A stretch of DNA of 64,000 nt from positions 1-64,000 of the forward strand of contig JAPNXP010000014.1 of NCBI GenBank assembly GCA_028753945.1, written 5' to 3'. Of this stretch, positions 1 to 15,000 are shown piece after piece (the first letter of the stretch is position 1; each line of letters begins with the position of its first letter). Made by a program: the position numbers and the translations under genes. Under the pieces are notes generated by a model. The model was not told the origin of the DNA and searched no databases. It saw nothing but the letters and a program-made list of their open reading frames with translations. The DNA comes from Hexactinellida sp. DTS-2022 (lineage: Eukaryota > Porifera > Hexactinellida).

Positions 1-3000
1 AAAGTAAATCTCTTTTTAAAGTGACCTGGATTGTTATTGTCAAACAGTCACCTTCTTAATGTACTATTATAGCATTCTTAAAATCTATCTTTGGTTGGTT
101 AAAAATTGGCTGGAACGAAGGGAGTGATAGAATTATTCTTTTTTATTGTCTTTGATGGGGTATAGTGAAAGGACTGGCTATCTTTATGTGATGTTTGGGA
201 TGTCTGGTGAAAAGTAAATCTCTTTTTAAAGTGACCTGGATTGTTTATTGTCAAACAGTCACCTTCTTAATGTACTATTATAGCATTCTTAAAATCTATC
301 TTTGGTTGGTTAAAAATTGGCTGGGAACGAAGGGAGTGATAGAATTATTCTTTTTTATTGTCTTTGATGGGGTATAGTGAAAGGACTGGCTATCTTTATG
401 TGATGTTTGGGATGTCTGGTGAAAAGTAAATCTCTTTTTAAAGTGACCTGGATTGTTTATTGTCAAACAGTCACCTTCTTAATGTACTATTATAGCATTC
501 TTAAAATCTATCTTTGGTTGGTTAAAAATTGGCTGGAACGAAGGGAGTGATAGAATTATTCTTTTTTATTGTCTTTGATGGGGTATAGTGAAAGGACTGG
601 CTATCTTTATGTGATGTTTGGGATGTCTGGTGAAAAGTAAATCTCTTTTTAAAGTGACCTGGATTGTTTATTGTCAAACAGTCACCTTCTTATGTACTAT
701 TATAGCATTCTTAAAATCTATCTTTGGTTGGTTAAAAATTGCTGGGAACGAAGGGAGTGATAGAATTATTCTTTTTTATTGTCTTTGATGGGGTATAGTG
801 AAAGGACTGGCTATCTTTATGTGATGTTTGGGATGTCTGGTGAAAAGTAAATCTCTTTTTAAAGTGACCTGGATTGTTTATTGTCAAACAGTCACCTTCT
901 TAATGTACTATTATAGCATTCTTAAAATCTATCTTTGGTTGGTTAAAAATTGGCTGGGAACGAAGGGAGTGATAGAATTATTCTTTTTTATTGTCTTTGA
1001 TGGGGTATAGTGAAAGGACTGGCTATCTTTATGTGATGTTTGGGATGTCTGGTGAAAAGTAAATCTCTTTTTAAAGTGACCTGGATTGTTTATTGTCAAA
1101 CAGTCACCTTCTTAATGTACTATTATAGCATCTTAAAATCTATCTTTGGTTGGTTAAAATTGGCTGGGAACGAAGGGAGTGATAGAATTATTCTTTTTTA
1201 TTGTCTTTGATGGGGTATAGTGAAAGGACTGGCTATCTTTATGTGATGTTTGGGATGTCTGGTGAAAAGTAAATCTCTTTTTAAAGTGACCTGGATTGTT
1301 TATTGTCAAACAGTCACCTTCTTAATGTACTATTATAGCATTCTTAAAATCTATCTTTGGTTGGTTAAAAATTGGCTGGGAACGAAGGGAGTGATAGAAT
1401 TATTCTTTTTTATTGTCTTTGATGGGGTATAGTGAAAGGACTGGCTATCTTTATGTGATGTTTGGGATGTCTGGTGAAAAGTAAATCTCTTTTTAAAGTG
1501 ACCTGGATTGTTTATTGTCAAACAGTCACCTTCTTAATGTACTATTATAGCATTCTTAAAATCTATCTTTGGTTGGTTAAAAATTGGCTGGGAACGAAGG
1601 GAGTGATAGAATTATTCTTTTTTATTGTCTTTGATGGGGTATAGTGAAAGGACTGGCTATCTTTATGTGATGTTTGGGATGTCTGGTGAAAAGTAAATCT
1701 CTTTTAAAGTGACCTGGATTGTTTATTGTCAAACAGTCACCTTCTTAATGTACTATTATAGCATTCTTAAAATCTATCTTTGGTTGGTTAAAAATTGGCT
1801 GGGAACGAAGGGAGTGATAGAATTATTCTTTTTTATTGTCTTTGATGGGGTATAGTGAAAGGACTGGCTATCTTTATGTGATGTTTGGATGTCTGGTGAA
1901 AAGTAAATCTCTTTTTAAAGTGACCTGGATTGTTTATTGTCAAACAGTCACCTTCTTAATGTACTATTATAGCATTCTTAAAATCTATCTTTGGTTGGTT
2001 AAAAATTGGCTGGAACGAAGGGAGTGATAGAATTATTCTTTTTTATTGTCTTTGATGGGGTATAGTGAAAGGACTGGCTATCTTTATGTGATGTTTGGGA
2101 TGTCTGGTGAAAAGTAAATCTCTTTTTAAAGTGACCTGGATTGTTTATTGTCAAACAGTCACCTTCTTAATGTACTATTATAGCATTCTTAAAATCTATC
2201 TTTGGTTGGTTAAAAATTGGCTGGGAACGAAGGGAGTGATAGAATTATTCTTTTTTATTGTCTTTGATGGGGTATAGTGAAAGGACTGGCTATCTTTATG
2301 TGATGTTTGGGATGTCTGGTGAAAAGTAAATCTCTTTTTAAAGTGACCTGGATTGTTTATTGTCAAACAGTCACCTTCTTAATGTACTATTATAGCATTC
2401 TTAAAATCTATCTTTGGTTGGTTAAAAATTGGCTGGGAACGAAGGGAGTGATAGAATTATTCTTTTTTATTGTCTTTGATGGGGTATAGTGAAAGGACTG
2501 GCTATCTTTATGTGATGTTTGGGATGTCTGGTGAAAAGTAAATCTCTTTTTAAAGTGACCTGGATTGTTTATTGTCAAACAGTCACCTTCTTAATGTACT
2601 ATTATAGCATTCTTAAAATCTATCTTTGGTGGTTAAAAATTGGCTGGGAACGAAGGGAGTGATAGAATTATTCTTTTTTATTGTCTTTGATGGGGTATAG
2701 TGAAAGGACTGGCTATCTTTATGTGATGTTTGGGATGTCTGGTGAAAAGTAAATCTCTTTTTAAAGTGACCTGGATTGTTTATTGTCAAACAGTCACCTT
2801 CTTAATGTACTATTATAGCATTCTTAAAATCTATCTTTGGTTGGTTAAAAATTGGCTGGGAACGAAGGGAGTGATAGAATTATTCTTTTTTATTGTCTTT
2901 GATGGGGTATAGTGAAAGGACTGGCTATCTTTATGTGATGTTTGGGATGTCTGGTGAAAAGTAAATCTCTTTTTAAAGTGACCTGGATTGTTTATTGTCA

Positions 3001-6000
3001 AAACAGTCACCTTCTTAATGTACTATTATAGCATTCTTAAAATCTATCTTTGGTTGGTTAAAAATTGGCTGGGAACGAAGGGAGTGATAGAATTATTCTT
3101 TTTTATTGTCTTTGATGGGGTATAGTGAAAGGACTGGCTATCTTTATGTGATGTTTGGGATGTCTGGTGAAAAGTAAATCTCTTTTTAAAGTGACCTGGA
3201 TTGTTTATTGTCAAACAGTCACCTTCTTAATGTACTATTATAGCATTCTTAAAATCTATCTTTGGTTGGTTAAAAATTGGCTGGGAACGAAGGGAGTGAT
3301 AGAATTATTCTTTTTTATTGTCTTTGATGGGGTATAGTGAAAGGACTGGCTATCTTTATGTGATGTTTGGGATGTCTGGTGAAAAGTAAATCTCTTTTTA
3401 AAGTGACCTGGATTGTTTATTGTCAAACAGTCACCTTCTTAATGTACTATTATAGGCATTCTTAAAATCTATCTTTGGTTGGTTAAAAATTGGCTGGGAA
3501 CGAAGGGAGTGATAGAATTATTCTTTTTTATTGTCTTTGATGGGGTATAGTGAAAGGACTGGCTATCTTTATGTGATGTTTGGGATGTCTGGTGAAAAGT
3601 AAATCTCTTTTTAAAGTGACCTGGATTGTTTATTGTCAAACAGTCACCTTCTTAATGTACTATTATAGCATTCTTAAAATCTATCTTTGGTTGGTTAAAA
3701 ATTGGCTGGGAACGAAGGGAGTGATAGAATTATTCTTTTTTATTGTCTTTGATGGGGTATAGTGAAAGGACTGGCTATCTTTATGTGATGTTTGGGATGT
3801 CTGGTGAAAAGTAAATCTCTTTTTAAAGTGACCTGGATTGTTTATTGTCAAACAGTCACCTTCTTAATGTACTATTATAGCATTCTTAAAATCTATCTTT
3901 GGTTGGTTAAAATTGGCTGGGAACGAAGGGAGTGATAGAATTATTCTTTTTTATTGTCTTTGATGGGGTATAGTGAAAGGACTGGCTATCTTTATGTGAT
4001 GTTTGGGATGTCTGGTGAAAAGTAAATCTCTTTTAAAGTGACCTGGATTGTTTATTGTCAAACAGTCACCTTCTTAATGTACTATTATAGCATTCTTAAA
4101 TCTATCTTTGGTTGGTTAAAAATTGGCTGGGAACGAAGGGAGTGATAGAATTATTCTTTTTTATTGTCTTTGATGGGGTATAGTGAAAGGACTGGCTATC
4201 TTTATGTGATGTTTGGGATGTCTGGTGAAAAGGTAAATCTCTTTTTAAAGTGACCTGGATTGTTTATTGTCAAACAGTCACCTTCTTAATGTACTATTAT
4301 AGCATTCTTAAAATCTATCTTTGGTTGGTTAAAAATTGGCTGGGAACGAAGGGAGTGATAGAATTATTCTTTTTTATTGTCTTTGATGGGGTATAGTGAA
4401 AGGACTGGCTATCTTTATGTGATGTTTGGGATGTCTGGTGAAAAGTAAATCTCTTTTTAAAGTGACCTGGATTGTTTATTGTCAAACAGTCACCTTCTTA
4501 ATGTATGTACTATATAGCATTCTTCAAAATCTATCTTTGGTTGGTTAAAAATTGGCTGGGAACGAAGGAGTGATAGAATTATTCTTTTTTTTAGTTCTTT
4601 GAATGGGTATAGTGAAAGGACTGGCTCTCTATGTGATGTTTGGGATGTCTGGTGAAAAGTAAATATCTTTTTAAAGTGACCTGGATTGTTTATTGTCAAA
4701 CAGTCACCTTCTTAATGTACTAATATAGCATTCTTAAATCTATCTTTGGTTGGTTAAAAATCTGGCTGGGAACGAAGGGAGTGATAGAATTATTCTTTTT
4801 TATTGTCTTTGATGGGTATAGTGAAAGGACTGGCCTATCTTTATGTGATGTTTGGGATGTCTGGTGAAAAGTAAATATCTTTTTAAAGCTGAACCTAGGA
4901 TTGATTGTCAAACAGTCACCTTCTTAATGTACTATAGTATAGCATTCTTAAAATCTATCTTTGGTTGGTTAAAAATTGGCTGGGAACGAAGGGAGTGATA
5001 GAATTATTCTTTTTTATTGTCTTTGATGGGGTATAGTGAAAGGACTGGCTATCTTTATGTGATGTTTGGGATGTCTGGTGAAAAGTAAATCTCTTTTTAA
5101 AGTGACCTGGATTGTTTATTGTCAAACAGTCACCTTCTTAATGTACTATTATAGCATTCTTAAAATCTATCTTTGGTTGGTTAAAAATTGGCTGGGAACG
5201 AAGGGAGTGATAGAATTATTCTTTTTTATTGTCTTTGATGGGGTATAGTGAAAGGACTGGCTATCTTTATGTGATGTTTGGGATGTCTGGTGAAAAGTAA
5301 ATCTCTTTTTAAAGTGACCTGGATTGTTTATTGTCAAACAGTCACCTTCTTAATGTACTATTATAGCATTCTTAAAATCTATCTTTGGTTGGTTAAAAAT
5401 TGGCTGGGAACGAAGGGAGTGATAGAATTATTCTTTTTTATTGTCTTTGATGGGGTATAGTGAAAGGACTGGCTATCTTTATGTGATGTTTGGGATGTCT
5501 GGTGAAAAGTAAATCTCTTTTTAAAGTGACCTGGATTGTTTATTGTCAAACAGTCACCTTCTTAATGTACTATTATAGCATTCTTAAAATCTATCTTTGG
5601 TTGGTTAAAAATTGGCTGGGAACGAAGGGAGTGATAGAATTATTCTTTTTTATTGTCTTTGATGGGGTATAGTGAAAGGACTGGCTATCTTTATGTGATG
5701 TTTGGGATGTCTGGTGAAAAGTAAATCTCTTTTTAAAGTGACCTGGATTGTTTATTGTCAAACAGTCACCTTCTTAATGTACTATTATAGCATTCTTAAA
5801 ATCTATCTTTGGTTGGTTAAAAATTGGCTGGGAACGAAGGGAGTGATAGAATTATTCTTTTTTATTGTCTTTGATGGGGTATAGTGAAAGGACTGGCTAT
5901 CTTTATGTGATGTTTGGGATGTCTGGTGAAAAGTAAATCTCTTTTTAAAGTGACCTGGATTGTTTATTGTCAAACAGTCACCTTCTTAATGTACTATTAT

Positions 6001-9000
6001 AGCATTCTTAAAATCTATCTTTGGTTGGTTAAAAATTGGCTGGGAACGAAGGGAGTGATAGAATTATTCTTTTTTATTGTCTTTGATGGGGTATAGTGAA
6101 AGGACTGGCTATCTTTATGTGATGTTTGGGATGTCTGGTGAAAAGTAAATCTCTTTTTAAAGTGACCTGGATTGTTTATTGTCAAACAGTCACCTTCTTA
6201 ATGTACTATTATAGCATTCTTAAAATCTATCTTTGGTTGGTTAAAAATTGGCTGGGAACGAAGGGAGTGATAGAATTATTCTTTTTTATTGTCTTTGATG
6301 GGGTATAGTGAAAGGACTGGCTATCTTTATGTGATGTTTGGGATGTCTGGTGAAAAGTAAATCTCTTTTTAAAGTGACCTGGATTGTTTATTGTCAAACA
6401 GTCACCTTCTTAATGTACTATTATAGCATTCTTAAAATCTATCTTTGGTTGGTTAAAAATTGGCTGGGAACGAAGGGAGTGATAGAATTATTCTTTTTTA
6501 TTGTCTTTGATGGGGTATAGTGAAAGGACTGGCTATCTTTATGTGATGTTTGGGATGTCTGGTGAAAAGTAAATCTCTTTTTAAAGTGACCTGGATTGTT
6601 TATTGTCAAACAGTCACCTTCTTAATGTACTATTATAGCATTCTTAAAATCTATCTTTGGTTGGTTAAAAATTGGCTGGGAACGAAGGGAGTGATAGAAT
6701 TATTCTTTTTTATTGTCTTTGATGGGGTATAGTGAAAGGACTGGCTATCTTTATGTGATGTTTGGGATGTCTGGTGAAAAGTAAATCTCTTTTTAAAGTG
6801 ACCTGGATTGTTTATTGTCAAACAGTCACCTTCTTAATGTACTATTATAGCATTCTTAAAATCTATCTTTGGTTGGTTAAAAATTGGCTGGGAACGAAGG
6901 GAGTGATAGAATTATTCTTTTTTATTGTCTTTGATGGGGTATAGTGAAAGGACTGGCTATCTTTATGTGATGTTTGGGATGTCTGGTGAAAAGTAAATCT
7001 CTTTTTAAAGTGACCTGGATTGTTTATTGTCAAACAGTCACCTTCTTAATGTACTATTATAGCATTCTTAAAATCTATCTTTGGTTGGTTAAAAATTGGC
7101 TGGGAACGAAGGGAGTGATAGAATTATTCTTTTTTATTGTCTTTGATGGGGTATAGTGAAAGGACTGGCTATCTTTATGTGATGTTTGGGATGTCTGGTG
7201 AAAAGTAAATCTCTTTTTAAAGTGACCTGGATTGTTTATTGTCAAACAGTCACCTTCTTAATGTACTATTATAGCATTCTTAAAATCTATCTTTGGTTGG
7301 TTAAAAATTGGCTGGGAACGAAGGGAGTGATAGAATTATTCTTTTTTATTGTCTTTGATGGGGTATAGTGAAAGGACTGGCTATCTTTATGTGATGTTTG
7401 GGATGTCTGGTGAAAAGTAAATCTCTTTTTAAAGTGACCTGGATTGTTTATTGTCAAACAGTCACCTTCTTAATGTACTATTATAGCATTCTTAAAATCT
7501 ATCTTTGGTTGGTTAAAAATTGGCTGGGAACGAAGGGAGTGATAGAATTATTCTTTTTTATTGTCTTTGATGGGGTATAGTGAAAGGACTGGCTATCTTT
7601 ATGTGATGTTTGGGATGTCTGGTGAAAAGTAAATCTCTTTTTAAAGTGACCTGGATTGTTTATTGTCAAACAGTCACCTTCTTAATGTACTATTATAGCA
7701 TTCTTAAAATCTATCTTTGGTTGGTTAAAAATTGGCTGGGAACGAAGGGAGTGATAGAATTATTCTTTTTTATTGTCTTTGATGGGGTATAGTGAAAGGA
7801 CTGGCTATCTTTATGTGATGTTTGGGATGTCTGGTGAAAAGTAAATCTCTTTTTAAAGTGACCTGGATTGTTTATTGTCAAACAGTCACCTTCTTAATGT
7901 ACTATTATAGCATTCTTAAAATCTATCTTTGGTTGGTTAAAAATTGGCTGGGAACGAAGGGAGTGATAGAATTATTCTTTTTTATTGTCTTTGATGGGGT
8001 ATAGTGAAAGGACTGGCTATCTTTATGTGATGTTTGGGATGTCTGGTGAAAAGTAAATCTCTTTTTAAAGTGACCTGGATTGTTTATTGTCAAACAGTCA
8101 CCTTCTTAATGTACTATTATAGCATTCTTAAAATCTATCTTTGGTTGGTTAAAAATTGGCTGGGAACGAAGGGAGTGATAGAATTATTCTTTTTTATTGT
8201 CTTTGATGGGGTATAGTGAAAGGACTGGCTATCTTTATGTGATGTTTGGGATGTCTGGTGAAAAGTAAATCTCTTTTTAAAGTGACCTGGATTGTTTATT
8301 GTCAAACAGTCACCTTCTTAATGTACTATTATAGCATTCTTAAAATCTATCTTTGGTTGGTTAAAAATTGGCTGGGAACGAAGGGAGTGATAGAATTATT
8401 CTTTTTTATTGTCTTTGATGGGGTATAGTGAAAGGACTGGCTATCTTTATGTGATGTTTGGGATGTCTGGTGAAAAGTAAATCTCTTTTTAAAGTGACCT
8501 GGATTGTTTATTGTCAAACAGTCACCTTCTTAATGTACTATTATAGCATTCTTAAAATCTATCTTTGGTTGGTTAAAAATTGGCTGGGAACGAAGGGAGT
8601 GATAGAATTATTCTTTTTTATTGTCTTTGATGGGGTATAGTGAAAGGACTGGCTATCTTTATGTGATGTTTGGGATGTCTGGTGAAAAGTAAATCTCTTT
8701 TTAAAGTGACCTGGATTGTTTATTGTCAAACAGTCACCTTCTTAATGTACTATTATAGCATTCTTAAAATCTATCTTTGGTTGGTTAAAAATTGGCTGGG
8801 AACGAAGGGAGTGATAGAATTATTCTTTTTTATTGTCTTTGATGGGGTATAGTGAAAGGACTGGCTATCTTTATGTGATGTTTGGGATGTCTGGTGAAAA
8901 GTAAATCTCTTTTTAAAGTGACCTGGATTGTTTATTGTCAAACAGTCACCTTCTTAATGTACTATTATAGCATTCTTAAAATCTATCTTTGGTTGGTTAA

Positions 9001-12000
9001 AAATTGGCTGGGAACGAAGGGAGTGATAGAATTATTCTTTTTTATTGTCTTTGATGGGGTATAGTGAAAGGACTGGCTATCTTTATGTGATGTTTGGGAT
9101 GTCTGGTGAAAAGTAAATCTCTTTTTAAAGTGACCTGGATTGTTTATTGTCAAACAGTCACCTTCTTAATGTACTATTATAGCATTCTTAAAATCTATCT
9201 TTGGTTGGTTAAAAATTGGCTGGGAACGAAGGGAGTGATAGAATTATTCTTTTTTATTGTCTTTGATGGGGTATAGTGAAAGGACTGGCTATCTTTATGT
9301 GATGTTTGGGATGTCTGGTGAAAAGTAAATCTCTTTTTAAAGTGACCTGGATTGTTTATTGTCAAACAGTCACCTTCTTAATGTACTATTATAGCATTCT
9401 TAAAATCTATCTTTGGTTGGTTAAAAATTGGCTGGGAACGAAGGGAGTGATAGAATTATTCTTTTTTATTGTCTTTGATGGGGTATAGTGAAAGGACTGG
9501 CTATCTTTATGTGATGTTTGGGATGTCTGGTGAAAAGTAAATCTCTTTTTAAAGTGACCTGGATTGTTTATTGTCAAACAGTCACCTTCTTAATGTACTA
9601 TTATAGCATTCTTAAAATCTATCTTTGGTTGGTTAAAAATTGGCTGGGAACGAAGGGAGTGATAGAATTATTCTTTTTTATTGTCTTTGATGGGGTATAG
9701 TGAAAGGACTGGCTATCTTTATGTGATGTTTGGGATGTCTGGTGAAAAGTAAATCTCTTTTTAAAGTGACCTGGATTGTTTATTGTCAAACAGTCACCTT
9801 CTTAATGTACTATTATAGCATTCTTAAAATCTATCTTTGGTTGGTTAAAAATTGGCTGGGAACGAAGGGAGTGATAGAATTATTCTTTTTTATTGTCTTT
9901 GATGGGGTATAGTGAAAGGACTGGCTATCTTTATGTGATGTTTGGGATGTCTGGTGAAAAGTAAATCTCTTTTTAAAGTGACCTGGATTGTTTATTGTCA
10001 AACAGTCACCTTCTTAATGTACTATTATAGCATTCTTAAAATCTATCTTTGGTTGGTTAAAAATTGGCTGGGAACGAAGGGAGTGATAGAATTATTCTTT
10101 TTTATTGTCTTTGATGGGGTATAGTGAAAGGACTGGCTATCTTTATGTGATGTTTGGGATGTCTGGTGAAAAGTAAATCTCTTTTTAAAGTGACCTGGAT
10201 TGTTTATTGTCAAACAGTCACCTTCTTAATGTACTATTATAGCATTCTTAAAATCTATCTTTGGTTGGTTAAAAATTGGCTGGGAACGAAGGGAGTGATA
10301 GAATTATTCTTTTTTATTGTCTTTGATGGGGTATAGTGAAAGGACTGGCTATCTTTATGTGATGTTTGGGATGTCTGGTGAAAAGTAAATCTCTTTTTAA
10401 AGTGACCTGGATTGTTTATTGTCAAACAGTCACCTTCTTAATGTACTATTATAGCATTCTTAAAATCTATCTTTGGTTGGTTAAAAATTGGCTGGGAACG
10501 AAGGGAGTGATAGAATTATTCTTTTTTATTGTCTTTGATGGGGTATAGTGAAAGGACTGGCTATCTTTATGTGATGTTTGGGATGTCTGGTGAAAAGTAA
10601 ATCTCTTTTTAAAGTGACCTGGATTGTTTATTGTCAAACAGTCACCTTCTTAATGTACTATTATAGCATTCTTAAAATCTATCTTTGGTTGGTTAAAAAT
10701 TGGCTGGGAACGAAGGGAGTGATAGAATTATTCTTTTTTATTGTCTTTGATGGGGTATAGTGAAAGGACTGGCTATCTTTATGTGATGTTTGGGATGTCT
10801 GGTGAAAAGTAAATCTCTTTTTAAAGTGACCTGGATTGTTTATTGTCAAACAGTCACCTTCTTAATGTACTATTATAGCATTCTTAAAATCTATCTTTGG
10901 TTGGTTAAAAATTGGCTGGGAACGAAGGGAGTGATAGAATTATTCTTTTTTATTGTCTTTGATGGGGTATAGTGAAAGGACTGGCTATCTTTATGTGATG
11001 TTTGGGATGTCTGGTGAAAAGTAAATCTCTTTTTAAAGTGACCTGGATTGTTTATTGTCAAACAGTCACCTTCTTAATGTACTATTATAGCATTCTTAAA
11101 ATCTATCTTTGGTTGGTTAAAAATTGGCTGGGAACGAAGGGAGTGATAGAATTATTCTTTTTTATTGTCTTTGATGGGGTATAGTGAAAGGACTGGCTAT
11201 CTTTATGTGATGTTTGGGATGTCTGGTGAAAAGTAAATCTCTTTTTAAAGTGACCTGGATTGTTTATTGTCAAACAGTCACCTTCTTAATGTACTATTAT
11301 AGCATTCTTAAAATCTATCTTTGGTTGGTTAAAAATTGGCTGGGAACGAAGGGAGTGATAGAATTATTCTTTTTTATTGTCTTTGATGGGGTATAGTGAA
11401 AGGACTGGCTATCTTTATGTGATGTTTGGGATGTCTGGTGAAAAGTAAATCTCTTTTTAAAGTGACCTGGATTGTTTATTGTCAAACAGTCACCTTCTTA
11501 ATGTACTATTATAGCATTCTTAAAATCTATCTTTGGTTGGTTAAAAATTGGCTGGGAACGAAGGGAGTGATAGAATTATTCTTTTTTATTGTCTTTGATG
11601 GGGTATAGTGAAAGGACTGGCTATCTTTATGTGATGTTTGGGATGTCTGGTGAAAAGTAAATCTCTTTTTAAAGTGACCTGGATTGTTTATTGTCAAACA
11701 GTCACCTTCTTAATGTACTATTATAGCATTCTTAAAATCTATCTTTGGTTGGTTAAAAATTGGCTGGGAACGAAGGGAGTGATAGAATTATTCTTTTTTA
11801 TTGTCTTTGATGGGGTATAGTGAAAGGACTGGCTATCTTTATGTGATGTTTGGGATGTCTGGTGAAAAGTAAATCTCTTTTTAAAGTGACCTGGATTGTT
11901 TATTGTCAAACAGTCACCTTCTTAATGTACTATTATAGCATTCTTAAAATCTATCTTTGGTTGGTTAAAAATTGGCTGGGAACGAAGGGAGTGATAGAAT

Positions 12001-15000
12001 TATTCTTTTTTATTGTCTTTGATGGGGTATAGTGAAAGGACTGGCTATCTTTATGTGATGTTTGGGATGTCTGGTGAAAAGTAAATCTCTTTTTAAAGTG
12101 ACCTGGATTGTTTATTGTCAAACAGTCACCTTCTTAATGTACTATTATAGCATTCTTAAAATCTATCTTTGGTTGGTTAAAAATTGGCTGGGAACGAAGG
12201 GAGTGATAGAATTATTCTTTTTTATTGTCTTTGATGGGGTATAGTGAAAGGACTGGCTATCTTTATGTGATGTTTGGGATGTCTGGTGAAAAGTAAATCT
12301 CTTTTTAAAGTGACCTGGATTGTTTATTGTCAAACAGTCACCTTCTTAATGTACTATTATAGCATTCTTAAAATCTATCTTTGGTTGGTTAAAAATTGGC
12401 TGGGAACGAAGGGAGTGATAGAATTATTCTTTTTTATTGTCTTTGATGGGGTATAGTGAAAGGACTGGCTATCTTTATGTGATGTTTGGGATGTCTGGTG
12501 AAAAGTAAATCTCTTTTTAAAGTGACCTGGATTGTTTATTGTCAAACAGTCACCTTCTTAATGTACTATTATAGCATTCTTAAAATCTATCTTTGGTTGG
12601 TTAAAAATTGGCTGGGAACGAAGGGAGTGATAGAATTATTCTTTTTTATTGTCTTTGATGGGGTATAGTGAAAGGACTGGCTATCTTTATGTGATGTTTG
12701 GGATGTCTGGTGAAAAGTAAATCTCTTTTTAAAGTGACCTGGATTGTTTATTGTCAAACAGTCACCTTCTTAATGTACTATTATAGCATTCTTAAAATCT
12801 ATCTTTGGTTGGTTAAAAATTGGCTGGGAACGAAGGGAGTGATAGAATTATTCTTTTTTATTGTCTTTGATGGGGTATAGTGAAAGGACTGGCTATCTTT
12901 ATGTGATGTTTGGGATGTCTGGTGAAAAGTAAATCTCTTTTTAAAGTGACCTGGATTGTTTATTGTCAAACAGTCACCTTCTTAATGTACTATTATAGCA
13001 TTCTTAAAATCTATCTTTGGTTGGTTAAAAATTGGCTGGGAACGAAGGGAGTGATAGAATTATTCTTTTTTATTGTCTTTGATGGGGTATAGTGAAAGGA
13101 CTGGCTATCTTTATGTGATGTTTGGGATGTCTGGTGAAAAGTAAATCTCTTTTTAAAGTGACCTGGATTGTTTATTGTCAAACAGTCACCTTCTTAATGT
13201 ACTATTATAGCATTCTTAAAATCTATCTTTGGTTGGTTAAAAATTGGCTGGGAACGAAGGGAGTGATAGAATTATTCTTTTTTATTGTCTTTGATGGGGT
13301 ATAGTGAAAGGACTGGCTATCTTTATGTGATGTTTGGGATGTCTGGTGAAAAGTAAATCTCTTTTTAAAGTGACCTGGATTGTTTATTGTCAAACAGTCA
13401 CCTTCTTAATGTACTATTATAGCATTCTTAAAATCTATCTTTGGTTGGTTAAAAATTGGCTGGGAACGAAGGGAGTGATAGAATTATTCTTTTTTATTGT
13501 CTTTGATGGGGTATAGTGAAAGGACTGGCTATCTTTATGTGATGTTTGGGATGTCTGGTGAAAAGTAAATCTCTTTTTAAAGTGACCTGGATTGTTTATT
13601 GTCAAACAGTCACCTTCTTAATGTACTATTATAGCATTCTTAAAATCTATCTTTGGTTGGTTAAAAATTGGCTGGGAACGAAGGGAGTGATAGAATTATT
13701 CTTTTTTATTGTCTTTGATGGGGTATAGTGAAAGGACTGGCTATCTTTATGTGATGTTTGGGATGTCTGGTGAAAAGTAAATCTCTTTTTAAAGTGACCT
13801 GGATTGTTTATTGTCAAACAGTCACCTTCTTAATGTACTATTATAGCATTCTTAAAATCTATCTTTGGTTGGTTAAAAATTGGCTGGGAACGAAGGGAGT
13901 GATAGAATTATTCTTTTTTATTGTCTTTGATGGGGTATAGTGAAAGGACTGGCTATCTTTATGTGATGTTTGGGATGTCTGGTGAAAAGTAAATCTCTTT
14001 TTAAAGTGACCTGGATTGTTTATTGTCAAACAGTCACCTTCTTAATGTACTATTATAGCATTCTTAAAATCTATCTTTGGTTGGTTAAAAATTGGCTGGG
14101 AACGAAGGGAGTGATAGAATTATTCTTTTTTATTGTCTTTGATGGGGTATAGTGAAAGGACTGGCTATCTTTATGTGATGTTTGGGATGTCTGGTGAAAA
14201 GTAAATCTCTTTTTAAAGTGACCTGGATTGTTTATTGTCAAACAGTCACCTTCTTAATGTACTATTATAGCATTCTTAAAATCTATCTTTGGTTGGTTAA
14301 AAATTGGCTGGGAACGAAGGGAGTGATAGAATTATTCTTTTTTATTGTCTTTGATGGGGTATAGTGAAAGGACTGGCTATCTTTATGTGATGTTTGGGAT
14401 GTCTGGTGAAAAGTAAATCTCTTTTTAAAGTGACCTGGATTGTTTATTGTCAAACAGTCACCTTCTTAATGTACTATTATAGCATTCTTAAAATCTATCT
14501 TTGGTTGGTTAAAAATTGGCTGGGAACGAAGGGAGTGATAGAATTATTCTTTTTTATTGTCTTTGATGGGGTATAGTGAAAGGACTGGCTATCTTTATGT
14601 GATGTTTGGGATGTCTGGTGAAAAGTAAATCTCTTTTTAAAGTGACCTGGATTGTTTATTGTCAAACAGTCACCTTCTTAATGTACTATTATAGCATTCT
14701 TAAAATCTATCTTTGGTTGGTTAAAAATTGGCTGGGAACGAAGGGAGTGATAGAATTATTCTTTTTTATTGTCTTTGATGGGGTATAGTGAAAGGACTGG
14801 CTATCTTTATGTGATGTTTGGGATGTCTGGTGAAAAGTAAATCTCTTTTTAAAGTGACCTGGATTGTTTATTGTCAAACAGTCACCTTCTTAATGTACTA
14901 TTATAGCATTCTTAAAATCTATCTTTGGTTGGTTAAAAATTGGCTGGGAACGAAGGGAGTGATAGAATTATTCTTTTTTATTGTCTTTGATGGGGTATAG